Origin: Streptomyces sp. M41(2017)
GTDB lineage: Bacteria; Actinomycetota; Actinomycetes; Streptomycetales; Streptomycetaceae
Length of the DNA stretch: 64,000 nucleotides
Direction: 5' to 3'
Assembly: GCF_002078175.1 (NCBI RefSeq)
Contig: NZ_MWFK01000001.1
Span: 1,116,001 to 1,180,000 of the forward strand
In this document: positions 26,781 through 34,448 of the stretch, one piece after another
How the letters are laid out: every line of letters starts with the position of its first letter
Position numbering within the stretch: the stretch's first letter is position 1
Notes under the pieces: generated by a model
What the model saw: only the letters and a program-made list of their open reading frames with translations
Databases searched by the model: none
Told to the model about the DNA's origin: nothing
Position numbers and translations under genes: made by a program

Positions 26781-28583
26781 TCACCGCATCCGGGTGGCCC
26801 ACTCCTGGACCTTGGCGATCCGCTGGCGCAGTTGCCCGGCCGTGGCCTCCGCGCTCGGCGGGCCGCCGCAGACGCGGCGCAGCTCGGTGTGGATCACACC
26901 GTGCGGCTTGCCGCTCTGGTGGACGTACGCGCCGACCATGGTGTTGAGCTGCTTGCGCAGTTCCAGCATCTCCTTGTGGGAGACCACCGGACGCCGCTCG
27001 GCGGGCAGTTCGAGGAGGTCCGCCTCGTCGTCCGGCTTCTTGCGGCTGTGCGCGATCTGGCGGGCCTGTCGCTTCTGGAGCAGCAACTGCACCTGGTCGG
27101 GTTCGAGGAGCCCGGGGATGCCGAGGTAGTCCTGCTCCTCCTCGCTGCCGGGGTGGGCCTGCATGCCGAACTCGGCGCCGTCGTAGAGGACACGGTCGAA
27201 GACGGCCTCGGACTCCAGCGCCTCGAAGGAGAACTGCTCCTGCTCGCCGGTGTCCTCGTCCTGCTCCTTGTTCGCCTCCTCCATCTCCTGCTCGGACTCG
27301 GCGTACGGGTCCTCCTCGCCCTCCTTCTTCGGCTTGTCGAGCGCGTGGTCGCGCTCGACCTCCATCTCGTTGGCGAAGGTGAGGAGGTCGGGAACGGTCG
27401 GCAGGAACACGGACGCGGTCTCGCCGCGCCGCCGGGACCGCACGAAACGGCCGACGGCCTGCGCGAAGAACAGCGGCGTCGAGATGGTGGTCGCGTACAC
27501 GCCGACGGCGAGGCGCGGCACGTCGACGCCCTCGGACACCATGCGGACGGCGACCATCCACCGGTCCTCGCTCGCGGCGAAGTCGTCGATGCGTTTCGAG
27601 GCTCCGGTGTCGTCGGACAGGACGACGGTGGCCTTGGAGCCGGTGATCTCCCGGATCAGCTTGGCGTAGGCGCGGGCCGAGTCCTGGTCGGTGGCGATGA
27701 CGAGGGCCCCGGCGTCCGGGATGCCCTTGCGGACCTCGGTGAGCCGCTGGTCGGCGGCGCGCAGCACGCTCGGCATCCACTCGCCGCGCGGGTCGAGCGC
27801 GGTGCGCCAGGCCTGGCTGATCGCGTCCTTGGTCATCGGCTCGCCGAGGCGCGCGGCGATCTCGTCGCCCGCCTTGGTGCGCCAGCGCATGTTGCCGCTG
27901 TAGGAGAGGAAGATGACGGGCCGCACGACCCCGTCCCCGAGCGCGGAACCGTATCCGTAGGTGTAGTCGGCGGAGGACCGGCGGATGCCGTCCCTCCCCT
28001 CCTCGTACGTGACGAAGGGGATGGGGTTGGTGTCGGAGCGGAACGGCGTACCGGTGAGCGCGAGCCGGCGGGTGGCGGGCTCGAACGCCTCCAGGCAGGC
28101 CTCGCCCCAGGACTTGCTGTCACCGGCGTGGTGGATCTCGTCGAGGATGACGAGGGTCTTGCGCTGCTCGGAGCGGTTGCGGTGCAGCATCGGCCGCACA
28201 CCGACGCCCGCGTACGTCACCGCCACGCCGTGGTACTCCTTGCTGAGCGGCCCGGCGCTGTACTCGGGATCCAGCTTGATCCCTATCCGCGCGGCCGCCT
28301 CGGCCCACTGCTTCTTCAGGTGCTCGGTCGGCGCGACCACGGTCACCTGCTGGACCACGTGGTGGTGCAGCAGCCAGGACGCGAGCGTCAGCGCGAACGT
28401 CGTCTTGCCGGCGCCGGGGGTGGCGACGGCGAGGAAGTCGCGCGGCTGCTCCTGGATGTACCTCTCCATCGCCCCCTGCTGCCAGGCGCGCAGCTTGTTG
28501 GCGGTGCCCCAGGGGGCGCGGCCGGGGAAGGCGGGTGACAGGTGGTGCGAGTGCGAGGAGGCGCTGGCGGCGGTGGTAGTCAC
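26781..28583 (-). CDS. DEAD/DEAH-box SF2 helicase
   Basis: This superfamily-2 helicase has about 600 residues. Motif I is ATPGAGKT (about residue 54), motif II DEIHH, motif III LTGTPFR and motif VI AVGRFVRSRR, all in order. The C-terminal 200 residues hold a very acidic Glu-rich stretch (EEEDPYAESEQEMEEANKEQ, read in parts) and a helical tail. The type is widespread in actinobacteria and resembles RadD/XPB-like helicases. A role in DNA repair or nucleic-acid remodelling is inferred only. The GTG start at 28583 has GGAG close upstream. Confidence 0.88.
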   Translation of the reverse strand: MTTTAASASSHSHHLSPAFPGRAPWGTANKLRAWQQGAMERYIQEQPRDFLAVATPGAGKTTFALTLASWLLHHHVVQQVTVVAPTEHLKKQWAEAAARIGIKLDPEYSAGPLSKEYHGVAVTYAGVGVRPMLHRNRSEQRKTLVILDEIHHAGDSKSWGEACLEAFEPATRRLALTGTPFRSDTNPIPFVTYEEGRDGIRRSSADYTYGYGSALGDGVVRPVIFLSYSGNMRWRTKAGDEIAARLGEPMTKDAISQAWRTALDPRGEWMPSVLRAADQRLTEVRKGIPDAGALVIATDQDSARAYAKLIREITGSKATVVLSDDTGASKRIDDFAASEDRWMVAVRMVSEGVDVPRLAVGVYATTISTPLFFAQAVGRFVRSRRRGETASVFLPTVPDLLTFANEMEVERDHALDKPKKEGEEDPYAESEQEMEEANKEQDEDTGEQEQFSFEALESEAVFDRVLYDGAEFGMQAHPGSEEEQDYLGIPGLLEPDQVQLLLQKRQARQIAHSRKKPDDEADLLELPAERRPVVSHKEMLELRKQLNTMVGAYVHQSGKPHGVIHTELRRVCGGPPSAEATAGQLRQRIAKVQEWATRMR

Positions 28584-28847
28584 GGTCTCCGGTCTGGGTG
28601 GCGATGGGGAGCGTCCGGGTCCGCGCGCGACGCGTCGGTGTGGCGGTGACGGCAGACGGGCGGTCGGCTCGGCTCGGCTACGTATGACAACCGGGCCACC
28701 CTACCGGCGCCCGCGGCGTGTCACCGCGCGGACGACGCCGGGTCCGCCGTGGATGGGACTGACGTCACATGACGGTCCGCGGTCGCTCCCGCACCCGGCC
28801 CGCCGACGCCGCCGCGTGACGCGCGGCAGCCCCCGCGGGCCGCGGCC

Positions 28848-30626
28848 TCAGCCTTTCCGGCCGGTCCCGGCCGCGGGTCGCCGCTCCCTGACACGTGTCG
28901 TCACCCACGCCCCGACCAGCGCCACGGCGGCCATCGGAAGGAACACGGCCGCGAAGGCGGCCGGGTGGGACGCGGGGGCGCCGGAGGCCGTGCCGGCCGC
29001 CGCATGGGCCATCGCGCCGCCGCCGAGCGCCGCGAAGGCGGCTCCGCCGAAGGCGAGCAGCAGGACGTTGCACAGGGCGTCGGAGATCTGGAGGGCGGCC
29101 GAGTTCGTACCGGCCTCGTGCGGGGCCGAGAGCTGGAGCAGCAGCACGCTGGTGGAGGCGACCACGAGCCCCATCCCGAAGCAGCCGAAGGCCCAGGCGA
29201 CGGCGACGGTCCACACGGGCACGGCCGGGAGGAGCACGCTGGGCGCGGTCGCGACGGCCGCCGCGACCAGCAGCATGCCGAGGAACATCAGCCGCTCCCG
29301 GTACGGCTCCACACCGGGCCGTGCCTGCAGCCAGGAGCCCAGCGCCCAGGTGGCACCGCCCACGGCGAGCGACAGCCCGGCGAGCGTCGGGGAGAGCCCC
29401 CGCTGGGTGACGAGCATCAGCGGCACGAAGGACTCGGCGGCGACGAAGGATCCGGCCGCGACGCCGCGCAGGAGCACGACGGACGGCAGCCCACGCGCGG
29501 CCCGCCAGGTGCCGCGCGGCAACAGCCCGCGCACGGCCGGGACGAGCAGGGCGACCCCGGCCAGAGCGGGCAGCAGCGACAGGAGCCGCAGATCCTGGGC
29601 CGCGTACTGCAACAGCCCGGCCCCGAACGCGATCCCGAACGCCAGCCGGATACGCCGCCGGTCGAGGGGGGCGCGACGGAGGGGTTCCGGGGGGAGCGTT
29701 TCGGCGGCGAGTGCCTCGACGGCAAGAGGCGCGCGGTCGAGGGGGCCGGCACCGAGGGGGTCGGGGGCGAGGGGGTCGGCGGGGGCGTGCTCGAAGGGGT
29801 GGGCGCCGGTGAACCCGTCGGTGCCGGGGCGGGGAGCCTTTTCGCTGCCGGTGCCGACGTGAGCACGTCCGTCGCCGTCGGTGCCGGTGCGGGCGAACCC
29901 GTCGGTGCCGGTGCCGACGTGAGCACGTCCGTCACCGTCGGTGCCGGTGCCGCCGACGAGGGGGGTGTCGGCGGGCTCCCCGGCCGTCGCGGGCCCCCCG
30001 GCCCGCCGGCGTATCTGGGGCAGGGCGAGGGCGAGGGGGACGCCGACGAGGGCCGGGATGCCGAGGAACACCCAGCGCCAGCCGAGGTGTTCGGTGACCG
30101 CTCCGGCGGCGAGGGGGCCGACGACGGACGGCACCACCCAGGCCGCCGCGAACGCCGCCATGATCGCGGGCCGCAGCCGCTCCGGGTAGGCCCGTCCGAC
30201 GACGACGTAGAGCGCGACGATGACGAGCCCGCCGCCGAGCCCCTGGACGGCACGCCCGAGGACGAACAGCCACATGCCCCCGGCCGTCCCGGACAGCAGC
30301 AGCCCCCCGGCGAACGCGCCGATGCCGACGGTGAGGGACGCCAGCGGCCCGTCCCGGTCGGACCACTGTCCGGCGAGCACCATCCCGAACAGGCTGGTCG
30401 TGAAGTAGCCGGAGAAGGCGAACGCGTACAGCGCCACCCCGTCGAGTTCCCGGGCGGCGACGGGCATCGCCGTCCCCACGGCGGTCGCCTCGAAGGCGAT
30501 GACCAGCACCACGGAGACGATCCCGATGCTCAGCGCGCGATACGCCCGCCCGAGCACACCGTCCTCACCGTCGCCCTCGACTTCGGGGGGAACGGTCGTG
30601 ACGTCGGAGGTCTCCAGTGGTGCCAT
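28848..30626 (-). CDS. MFS transporter with long repetitive central loop
   Basis: This is a major facilitator superfamily exporter-type protein of about 592 residues. The N-terminal half includes GQWSDRDGP, the loop 2-3 MFS signature, and GRAVQGLGGGLVIVALYVVVG, typical of drug:proton antiporters. The C-terminal half has six further helices. Between them is an unusual cytoplasmic loop of about 120 residues rich in Gly, Thr and Asp that contains a 20-residue duplication. The ATG at 30626 follows TACGCT by seven bases (leaderless pattern). An in-frame ATG at 30683 would add 19 residues. The substrate is unknown. Confidence 0.87.
   Translation of the reverse strand: MAPLETSDVTTVPPEVEGDGEDGVLGRAYRALSIGIVSVVLVIAFEATAVGTAMPVAARELDGVALYAFAFSGYFTTSLFGMVLAGQWSDRDGPLASLTVGIGAFAGGLLLSGTAGGMWLFVLGRAVQGLGGGLVIVALYVVVGRAYPERLRPAIMAAFAAAWVVPSVVGPLAAGAVTEHLGWRWVFLGIPALVGVPLALALPQIRRRAGGPATAGEPADTPLVGGTGTDGDGRAHVGTGTDGFARTGTDGDGRAHVGTGSEKAPRPGTDGFTGAHPFEHAPADPLAPDPLGAGPLDRAPLAVEALAAETLPPEPLRRAPLDRRRIRLAFGIAFGAGLLQYAAQDLRLLSLLPALAGVALLVPAVRGLLPRGTWRAARGLPSVVLLRGVAAGSFVAAESFVPLMLVTQRGLSPTLAGLSLAVGGATWALGSWLQARPGVEPYRERLMFLGMLLVAAAVATAPSVLLPAVPVWTVAVAWAFGCFGMGLVVASTSVLLLQLSAPHEAGTNSAALQISDALCNVLLLAFGGAAFAALGGGAMAHAAAGTASGAPASHPAAFAAVFLPMAAVALVGAWVTTRVRERRPAAGTGRKG
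29836..29951. repeat. 60-bp direct repeat inside the MFS gene
   Basis: The segment around 29851-29880 (GTGCCGACGTGAGCACGTCC and following bases) recurs exactly 60 bases later at 29911-29940 with one mismatch. It encodes the repeated GTDGDGRAHVGTG motif in the central loop and keeps the reading frame. Confidence 0.85.
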
Positions 30627-30849
30627 GGCCGTCAGCGTAAGGTGCGCAGCCCTCACTGACTCCTGTCGGAAGTCGGTGATCATCCGGTCCTTTGGTCCTA
30701 CGACCACGCCCCGCGCCGCCACCTCCCGTTCATGAACGGCGTGTGGCAGTCCCGTTGCAGCGCCTCCGGCCCTCTTGAGCCGGCCACCCCACGGGCCTAC
30801 GGTCGACCCATCAGGTTCGGAACGAGTGAGCCGTGCCGCACCTGAGAAC

Positions 30850-30921
30850 GGCCGTGTGCCCGAGTGGTTCAGGGACTCGCCTGCAAAGCGAGTTACGCGG
30901 GTTCGATTCCCGCCACGGCCT
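30850..30921 (+). tRNA. tRNA-Cys (GCA anticodon)
   Basis: The acceptor stem GGCCGTG (30850-30856) pairs with CACGGCC (30914-30920), with T as discriminator at 30921. The anticodon stem CTCGC/GCGAG encloses the loop CTGCAAA, giving anticodon GCA. The T-arm GCGGG-TTCGATT-CCCGC is perfect. CCA is not encoded. A strong terminator follows at 30945. The 3' end of this gene is a plausible attachment site for the remnant element downstream. Confidence 0.95.
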
Positions 30922-30944
30922 CTGCCTGCCTGACCGGGCGCAGA

Positions 30945-30976
30945 AAGGGCGGCACCCCTTCGGGAGTGCCGCCCTT
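30945..30976 (+). terminator. tRNA-Cys terminator hairpin
   Basis: AAGGGCGGCAC (30945-30955) pairs with GTGCCGCCCTT (30966-30976) around a ten-base loop, 23 bases after the tRNA. Confidence 0.8.
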
Positions 30977-31100
30977 AAGTCGTCCGTCGCAGTTTCCGTC
31001 TCAGTTGACCCGCGCCGGCGCCTCAGCCGGACCTCTCACCAGAACCGTGCGCCCTGGAACCAGGATCGCCCCCTAGGCCCAGATCTACGGCGCCTCTACG

Positions 31101-31574
31101 ATGTGCCCCGTGGACTGGGGGACTCTCGCGGGTACAGCAGTCGGCGCCGTTCTTGGCGTCAGCACAACCCTTCTTGGTGAACGATCACGATGGCGCCGGG
31201 AGAACACCTCTCGCGAGCGCGCCGCAAAGCAACAGCTCTACGGCGAATACCTCGCGGCACTCTGGCTCACGAGACACCGCTTGCGCGACCTAAAGAGGAG
31301 CATCGGGCTGAGCCGGGAGGAACGCATCAAGCAGGCTGGAGAAATCCTCGGTTCCGCCAACGCCTTTCAACTCCTCTATCAGATACACATCATGGCGCCC
31401 GCACCTCTAGGCGCCGTTGCCGATCAGACCTTCCTGAGACTCCGACACCTGCGGGACCGCTTCGATGAGCCTGACGTGAGCATCGATCCAGAGTGGTCAG
31501 CGACCCAAGGGGCACTAGGCGAGGCTCTGGAGGCTCTCCAGAGCGCAATGCGTTTGGACCTCAGGTCCCTCTGA
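31101..31574 (+). CDS. Orphan hypothetical protein next to tRNA-Cys, likely acquired
   Basis: The 157-residue protein has a weakly hydrophobic N-terminal stretch (GTLAGTAVGAVLGVSTTLLG) followed by a charged helical region rich in Arg and Glu. It looks like a small anchored protein with a coiled-coil body. I know no function. GC bias is lower and codon use less typical than in the surrounding genes. Its position between tRNA-Cys and an integrase fragment marks it as cargo of a decayed integrative element. The start (ATG 31101) has no clear ribosome-binding site; GTG 31110 is an alternative. Confidence 0.6.
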   Translation: MCPVDWGTLAGTAVGAVLGVSTTLLGERSRWRRENTSRERAAKQQLYGEYLAALWLTRHRLRDLKRSIGLSREERIKQAGEILGSANAFQLLYQIHIMAPAPLGAVADQTFLRLRHLRDRFDEPDVSIDPEWSATQGALGEALEALQSAMRLDLRSL

Positions 31575-31585
31575 GGGATCTCCCG

Positions 31586-31717
31586 ACGGCCTGTGTCGAG
31601 CCTCCAGATGAGGCCGTCGATCTGCTTTGCGATGTCCGTCCGTACGACGTCCACCATGTGCTGATACCGAGCAGTCATGGCCGTGGCTGACCACCTACGG
31701 GTTCGACGAAAGCGTTG
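31586..31717 (-). pseudogene. C-terminal fragment of a tyrosine recombinase (integrase)
   Basis: On the minus strand the frame reads WSATAMTARYQHM followed by DVVRTDIAKQIDGLIW. This matches the C-terminal end of phage and ICE tyrosine integrases in Streptomyces: the Tyr of ARYQH is the nucleophile position and the RxDIA helix closes the domain. The catalytic Arg and His boxes and everything upstream of the Trp are missing, and the frame continues into unrelated sequence. It is therefore a broken integrase end. Adjacent tRNA-Cys suggests integration there in the past. Confidence 0.65.
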
Positions 31718-31778
31718 AGGAGGTGTGGCAGTCGGCACGTCCGAGCCCGTCGCCGACCGACTGGACCGGGCGAACCGG

Positions 31779-31810
31779 AGGGGCGGCACCGCGGATGCGG
31801 TGCCGCCCCT
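31779..31810. terminator. 14-bp hairpin closing the remnant element region
   Basis: AGGGGCGGCACCGC (31779-31792) pairs with its exact complement at 31797-31810, with a four-base loop. Its core GGGCGGCAC is shared with the tRNA-Cys terminator. Both are preceded by a CTG(G)ACCGGGCG sequence (about 30930 and 31761), hinting that the 0.8 kb between them was inserted or duplicated. Confidence 0.7.
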
Positions 31811-31931
31811 TCGGCGTATCTCCGTCACGGCTCCGCGGAGCAGGACGCACGGGGACGGAACCGCGGGGCTCGCGCGGTGCGTGTCCTCGTACGGATGAGC
31901 GATCGGCCGGGCGGGCTTCGCGGGGGGGATC

Positions 31932-32633
31932 ATGCAGATCATCGAGGTGACCGGACATGCCGTCCGATCTGCTGTGATCACCATGCGGCGGACAGGGACC
32001 CCGCTCGAATTCGTGATCTTCCCGATGCTGCACGTGGCATCGCCGACCTTCTACTCACAGATCCGCGTCAGGCTCAGGGAGTGCGACCTCGTCGTCGTCG
32101 AGGGGATCCGGGGCCGGTCGGCGGGAGTGAGTGCCCTCACGCTCGCCTACCGGTTCGCCCCGCGCCGGCGGCGCAACGGTCTGCAGGAGCAGGGGGACGC
32201 ACGGCTCCTGCCCGAAGGAGTCCCGGTCATCAACCCGGATGTGACCGCGGCGGAGGCGATCGCGGACCTGAGGGAGCTGCCGCGGTGGACCTACGCGCTG
32301 CTCATGGTGGCGGCGCCGGTGATGGGCCTGGTGTTCGCGCTGCGGGGGCCGCGCGCCTTCCTGGACGAGGATCTGGCGGTCGAGGATCTGCCGCCGACCC
32401 TGCGGGCCGAGTTGATGGCCGACGATCCTCTGGAGCACGCGCTCACCGACCGGCGGGACCGGCGCTTGCTCGACGCGCTCAGCGAGATCCACGCGGAGCG
32501 CGGCGACGAGCCGCTCCGGGTGGCCGTCGTCTACGGGGCCGGCCACGTGCCCGCGATCGTGCACGGGCTGCGCAACCGGCACGGTTACCGGCCGCGCGAG
32601 GCGGACTGGCTCACCGTCCTCGTCCCGGCGTAG
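31932..32633 (+). CDS. TraB/PrgY-like domain protein
   Basis: The 233-residue protein has the pattern of the TraB/Tiki-GumN superfamily: an N-terminal HVASPTFYSQIRVRLRECDLVVVEGIRG region (read in parts) and a C-terminal VVYGAGHVPAIVHGL. A hydrophobic helix (YALLMVAAPVMGLVFALRG) lies in the middle, near residue 122. In this superfamily conserved Glu and His residues form a metal-dependent active site; the E of VVEGIRG and the H of GAGHVP are present. Some members inhibit pheromone signalling or act as proteases. No substrate can be named. It stands alone, with the integrase fragment upstream. Confidence 0.7.
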   Translation: MQIIEVTGHAVRSAVITMRRTGTPLEFVIFPMLHVASPTFYSQIRVRLRECDLVVVEGIRGRSAGVSALTLAYRFAPRRRRNGLQEQGDARLLPEGVPVINPDVTAAEAIADLRELPRWTYALLMVAAPVMGLVFALRGPRAFLDEDLAVEDLPPTLRAELMADDPLEHALTDRRDRRLLDALSEIHAERGDEPLRVAVVYGAGHVPAIVHGLRNRHGYRPREADWLTVLVPA

Positions 32634-32651
32634 GCCGTCGGGTGGACCGGC

Positions 32652-32683
32652 GCGCCCCGCGGGTACCGCTCGCGCCGGGGCGC
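32652..32683. terminator. Hairpin between convergent TraB-like and SUKH-4 genes
   Basis: GCGCCCCG (32652-32659) pairs with CGGGGCGC (32676-32683). It lies in the 50-base spacer between the two convergent stops. Confidence 0.5.
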
Positions 32684-33849
32684 TACGCGTACAGCGAGCC
32701 GCTCGCGCGGTCCTCGAATATCTCGGGCCAGTGGCGCAGGCCGTCGTCGCCCGGGAGGGTCGGGGTCCGGTCGCAGGCGACGGGGTCCACCGTGGCGAGG
32801 GTTTCCGTCAGGGTGGCCGCGAGGTGTTCGTAGGAGTCGCTCAGGCCGTGGACCGCGTCCAGGGTCCGCTCGCGGTGCAGGAGCCAGAGGGTGAAGGCGA
32901 GCGTGGAGATGTCCGCGTTGAGCGGGCGCAGGGTCAGGTCCGGTTCGCTCCAGGCGAGCACCGCGCCCGTGGCGCCGTCGACGACCAGGCTCGTGTCCTC
33001 CACGAGGCCGCCGAGGCGGATCAGACGGCAGGCGGTCACCGGGAGATGGCCGGCGGCGAACGCGTCGGGGCGCTCGTCCGCGTAGTACTCGGTGAGGGCC
33101 GGCAGCGGCACCTCCGTGTCCAGCTGGAAGAGGAGACCGTCCTCGGGCAGGCCCGTCTCGCGCAGGAAGCGGCGAGTCGGCTCGTGCGTCAGCGCGCGCG
33201 GGAAGTCGACGTCCTCGAAACGCATGATCCCGCCCGCCCCGAACTCCTCGTCGAGCAGCCGCTTCGGCAGACCGAGGACGAGTCCCTCGCCGGGTCCGGC
33301 GATCCGGGCCAGCGGGCGGATCAGCGCGGCCATCCGCCAGTACGGCGGCACGTCCGCGCCCGCGGTGTCCTCGAAGACCGCGCCCAGCCGGTCCGCCGTC
33401 TCCGCGACGGCCTTCGGGCCGAACGGGCCCGGACGGTCGGCGGGCGCCGTCAGTTCCTCGGTGGCCGCCGCGAAGCGCAGCAGGGCCTCCAGGGAGGGCG
33501 CCAGCGGTGACAGGTCCAGGTGCGCGGGATCCCGCGGGACGTGCGCCGAGGAGACCTCACCCGTCGTCCCGTCGAGGACGAGCGACTCCAGGTCCCGGTC
33601 CAGGTTCCGCAGGGCCCCGATGACGACCCGGTCGCGCAGCTCCTCGGCGAGCCTGTCGGCGCCGCCGGTCAGATCGGCCAGGGTGCGCAGGCCGTGCTCC
33701 CGCAACGCGTCGAACCCCAGCAGCGCGCTCGCGGCGGGCAGGCCGGCGCCCGTGAGGAGATGCCGGGTGGACGCGTGCGTGACGTACGGATCCAGCTCGT
33801 GGTCGGTCAGTGTGATCGCGCCGCCGACATCGGTGTCAGTCGTGCTCAT
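32683..33849 (-). CDS. Protein with two SUKH-4 domains
   Basis: The 388-residue protein appears to contain two copies of a SUKH-4-like domain. The first starts near residue 22 (HASTRHLLTGAGLP) and the second near residue 215 (HEPTRRFLRETGLPEDGLLF), each followed by an IRLGG/LVLDG...TG(A/E)V strand pair. SUKH proteins are usually immunity proteins to polymorphic nucleic-acid-targeting toxins. No toxin gene is adjacent here. The ATG at 33849 follows GGGGGAG directly; the open frame upstream lacks similarity. Confidence 0.72.
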   Translation of the reverse strand: MSTTDTDVGGAITLTDHELDPYVTHASTRHLLTGAGLPAASALLGFDALREHGLRTLADLTGGADRLAEELRDRVVIGALRNLDRDLESLVLDGTTGEVSSAHVPRDPAHLDLSPLAPSLEALLRFAAATEELTAPADRPGPFGPKAVAETADRLGAVFEDTAGADVPPYWRMAALIRPLARIAGPGEGLVLGLPKRLLDEEFGAGGIMRFEDVDFPRALTHEPTRRFLRETGLPEDGLLFQLDTEVPLPALTEYYADERPDAFAAGHLPVTACRLIRLGGLVEDTSLVVDGATGAVLAWSEPDLTLRPLNADISTLAFTLWLLHRERTLDAVHGLSDSYEHLAATLTETLATVDPVACDRTPTLPGDDGLRHWPEIFEDRASGSLYA

Positions 33850-34241
33850 GGCTCCCCCGCGCATGTGAACGCTTGTGCTTCCCCCGGTGAGAACGGCCGG
33901 TCGTGCCACGGCAGTTCCCCATTGAGCGAGAACCATACGCCGCCCCACTGACAACGCAGGGGGGTCTTGGGAACGGGTCCCCCGGGGACCGGGGACGGGC
34001 AGGTCAGCCCATGATCCGCACCGCGGGAGGAGGCCGGCTGGAGCGTTCCTCGAGTGATGCCGGGGCTGCTCGCGAGCGAGGTCCGAGGGGCGGGCGAGGC
34101 CCGAGGGGCCGGCGAGACTCTCTGCCTGCCGGTGTCCTGTCGGCGGGCCGTCGGTGAACTGCGGGAGGCCCACGGCTCACCCGGGGGGTCCTCGAGCTCG
34201 GGCTCCGCGGCCGCCGGGACCGACGCCCCGGGCTCCGAGTC
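33850..34241. other. 392-base spacer with an 18-bp tandem repeat
   Basis: No gene is visible. The region contains the SUKH-4 gene promoter area and two 18-base tandem copies (34081-34098 and 34099-34116, 16 of 18 identical). No clear terminator follows the molybdenum hydroxylase operon here. Confidence 0.5.
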
Positions 34242-34448
34242 TCAGGTGAAGTAGACGCCGCCCACGACGACGACCACCGCGGCCAGGACGAAGAGCAGCA
34301 CCCAGAAGAACAACTTCCCGACGCTGGGCGGGGGTTCGTAGCGCGGCTGTTCGTCGGCGGTGGCCCGGGTGGCCGGGACTCCGGTGTCCGGTGCGGCGGG
34401 ACCGGTGTCGGGTGCCGTGCCGTCGTGAGCGGGCTCGTGCGCGGTCAC
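34242..34448 (-). CDS. Small single-pass membrane protein after the molybdenum hydroxylase genes
   Basis: A 68-residue protein starts at GTG 34448, overlapping the stop of the catalytic-subunit gene (GTGA). A Pro/Thr/Ala-rich cytoplasmic part is followed by one C-terminal transmembrane helix (about residues 47-66, KLFFWVLLFVLAAVVVVVGG). I recognise no family. Tight coupling to the operon suggests it anchors or accompanies the enzyme complex at the membrane, which is inference from position. Confidence 0.75.
   Translation of the reverse strand: MTAHEPAHDGTAPDTGPAAPDTGVPATRATADEQPRYEPPPSVGKLFFWVLLFVLAAVVVVVGGVYFT

Noticed and set aside
30833..31180. Open frames running through the tRNA-Cys gene.
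   Set aside because: They overlap a complete tRNA and its terminator hairpin and show no coding bias.
31698..31706. A CGGGTTCGA match to the tRNA-Cys T-loop as an attachment-site repeat.
   Set aside because: Only nine bases match and they lie within the degenerate start of the integrase fragment. The T-loop sequence is too common to count as an att core.
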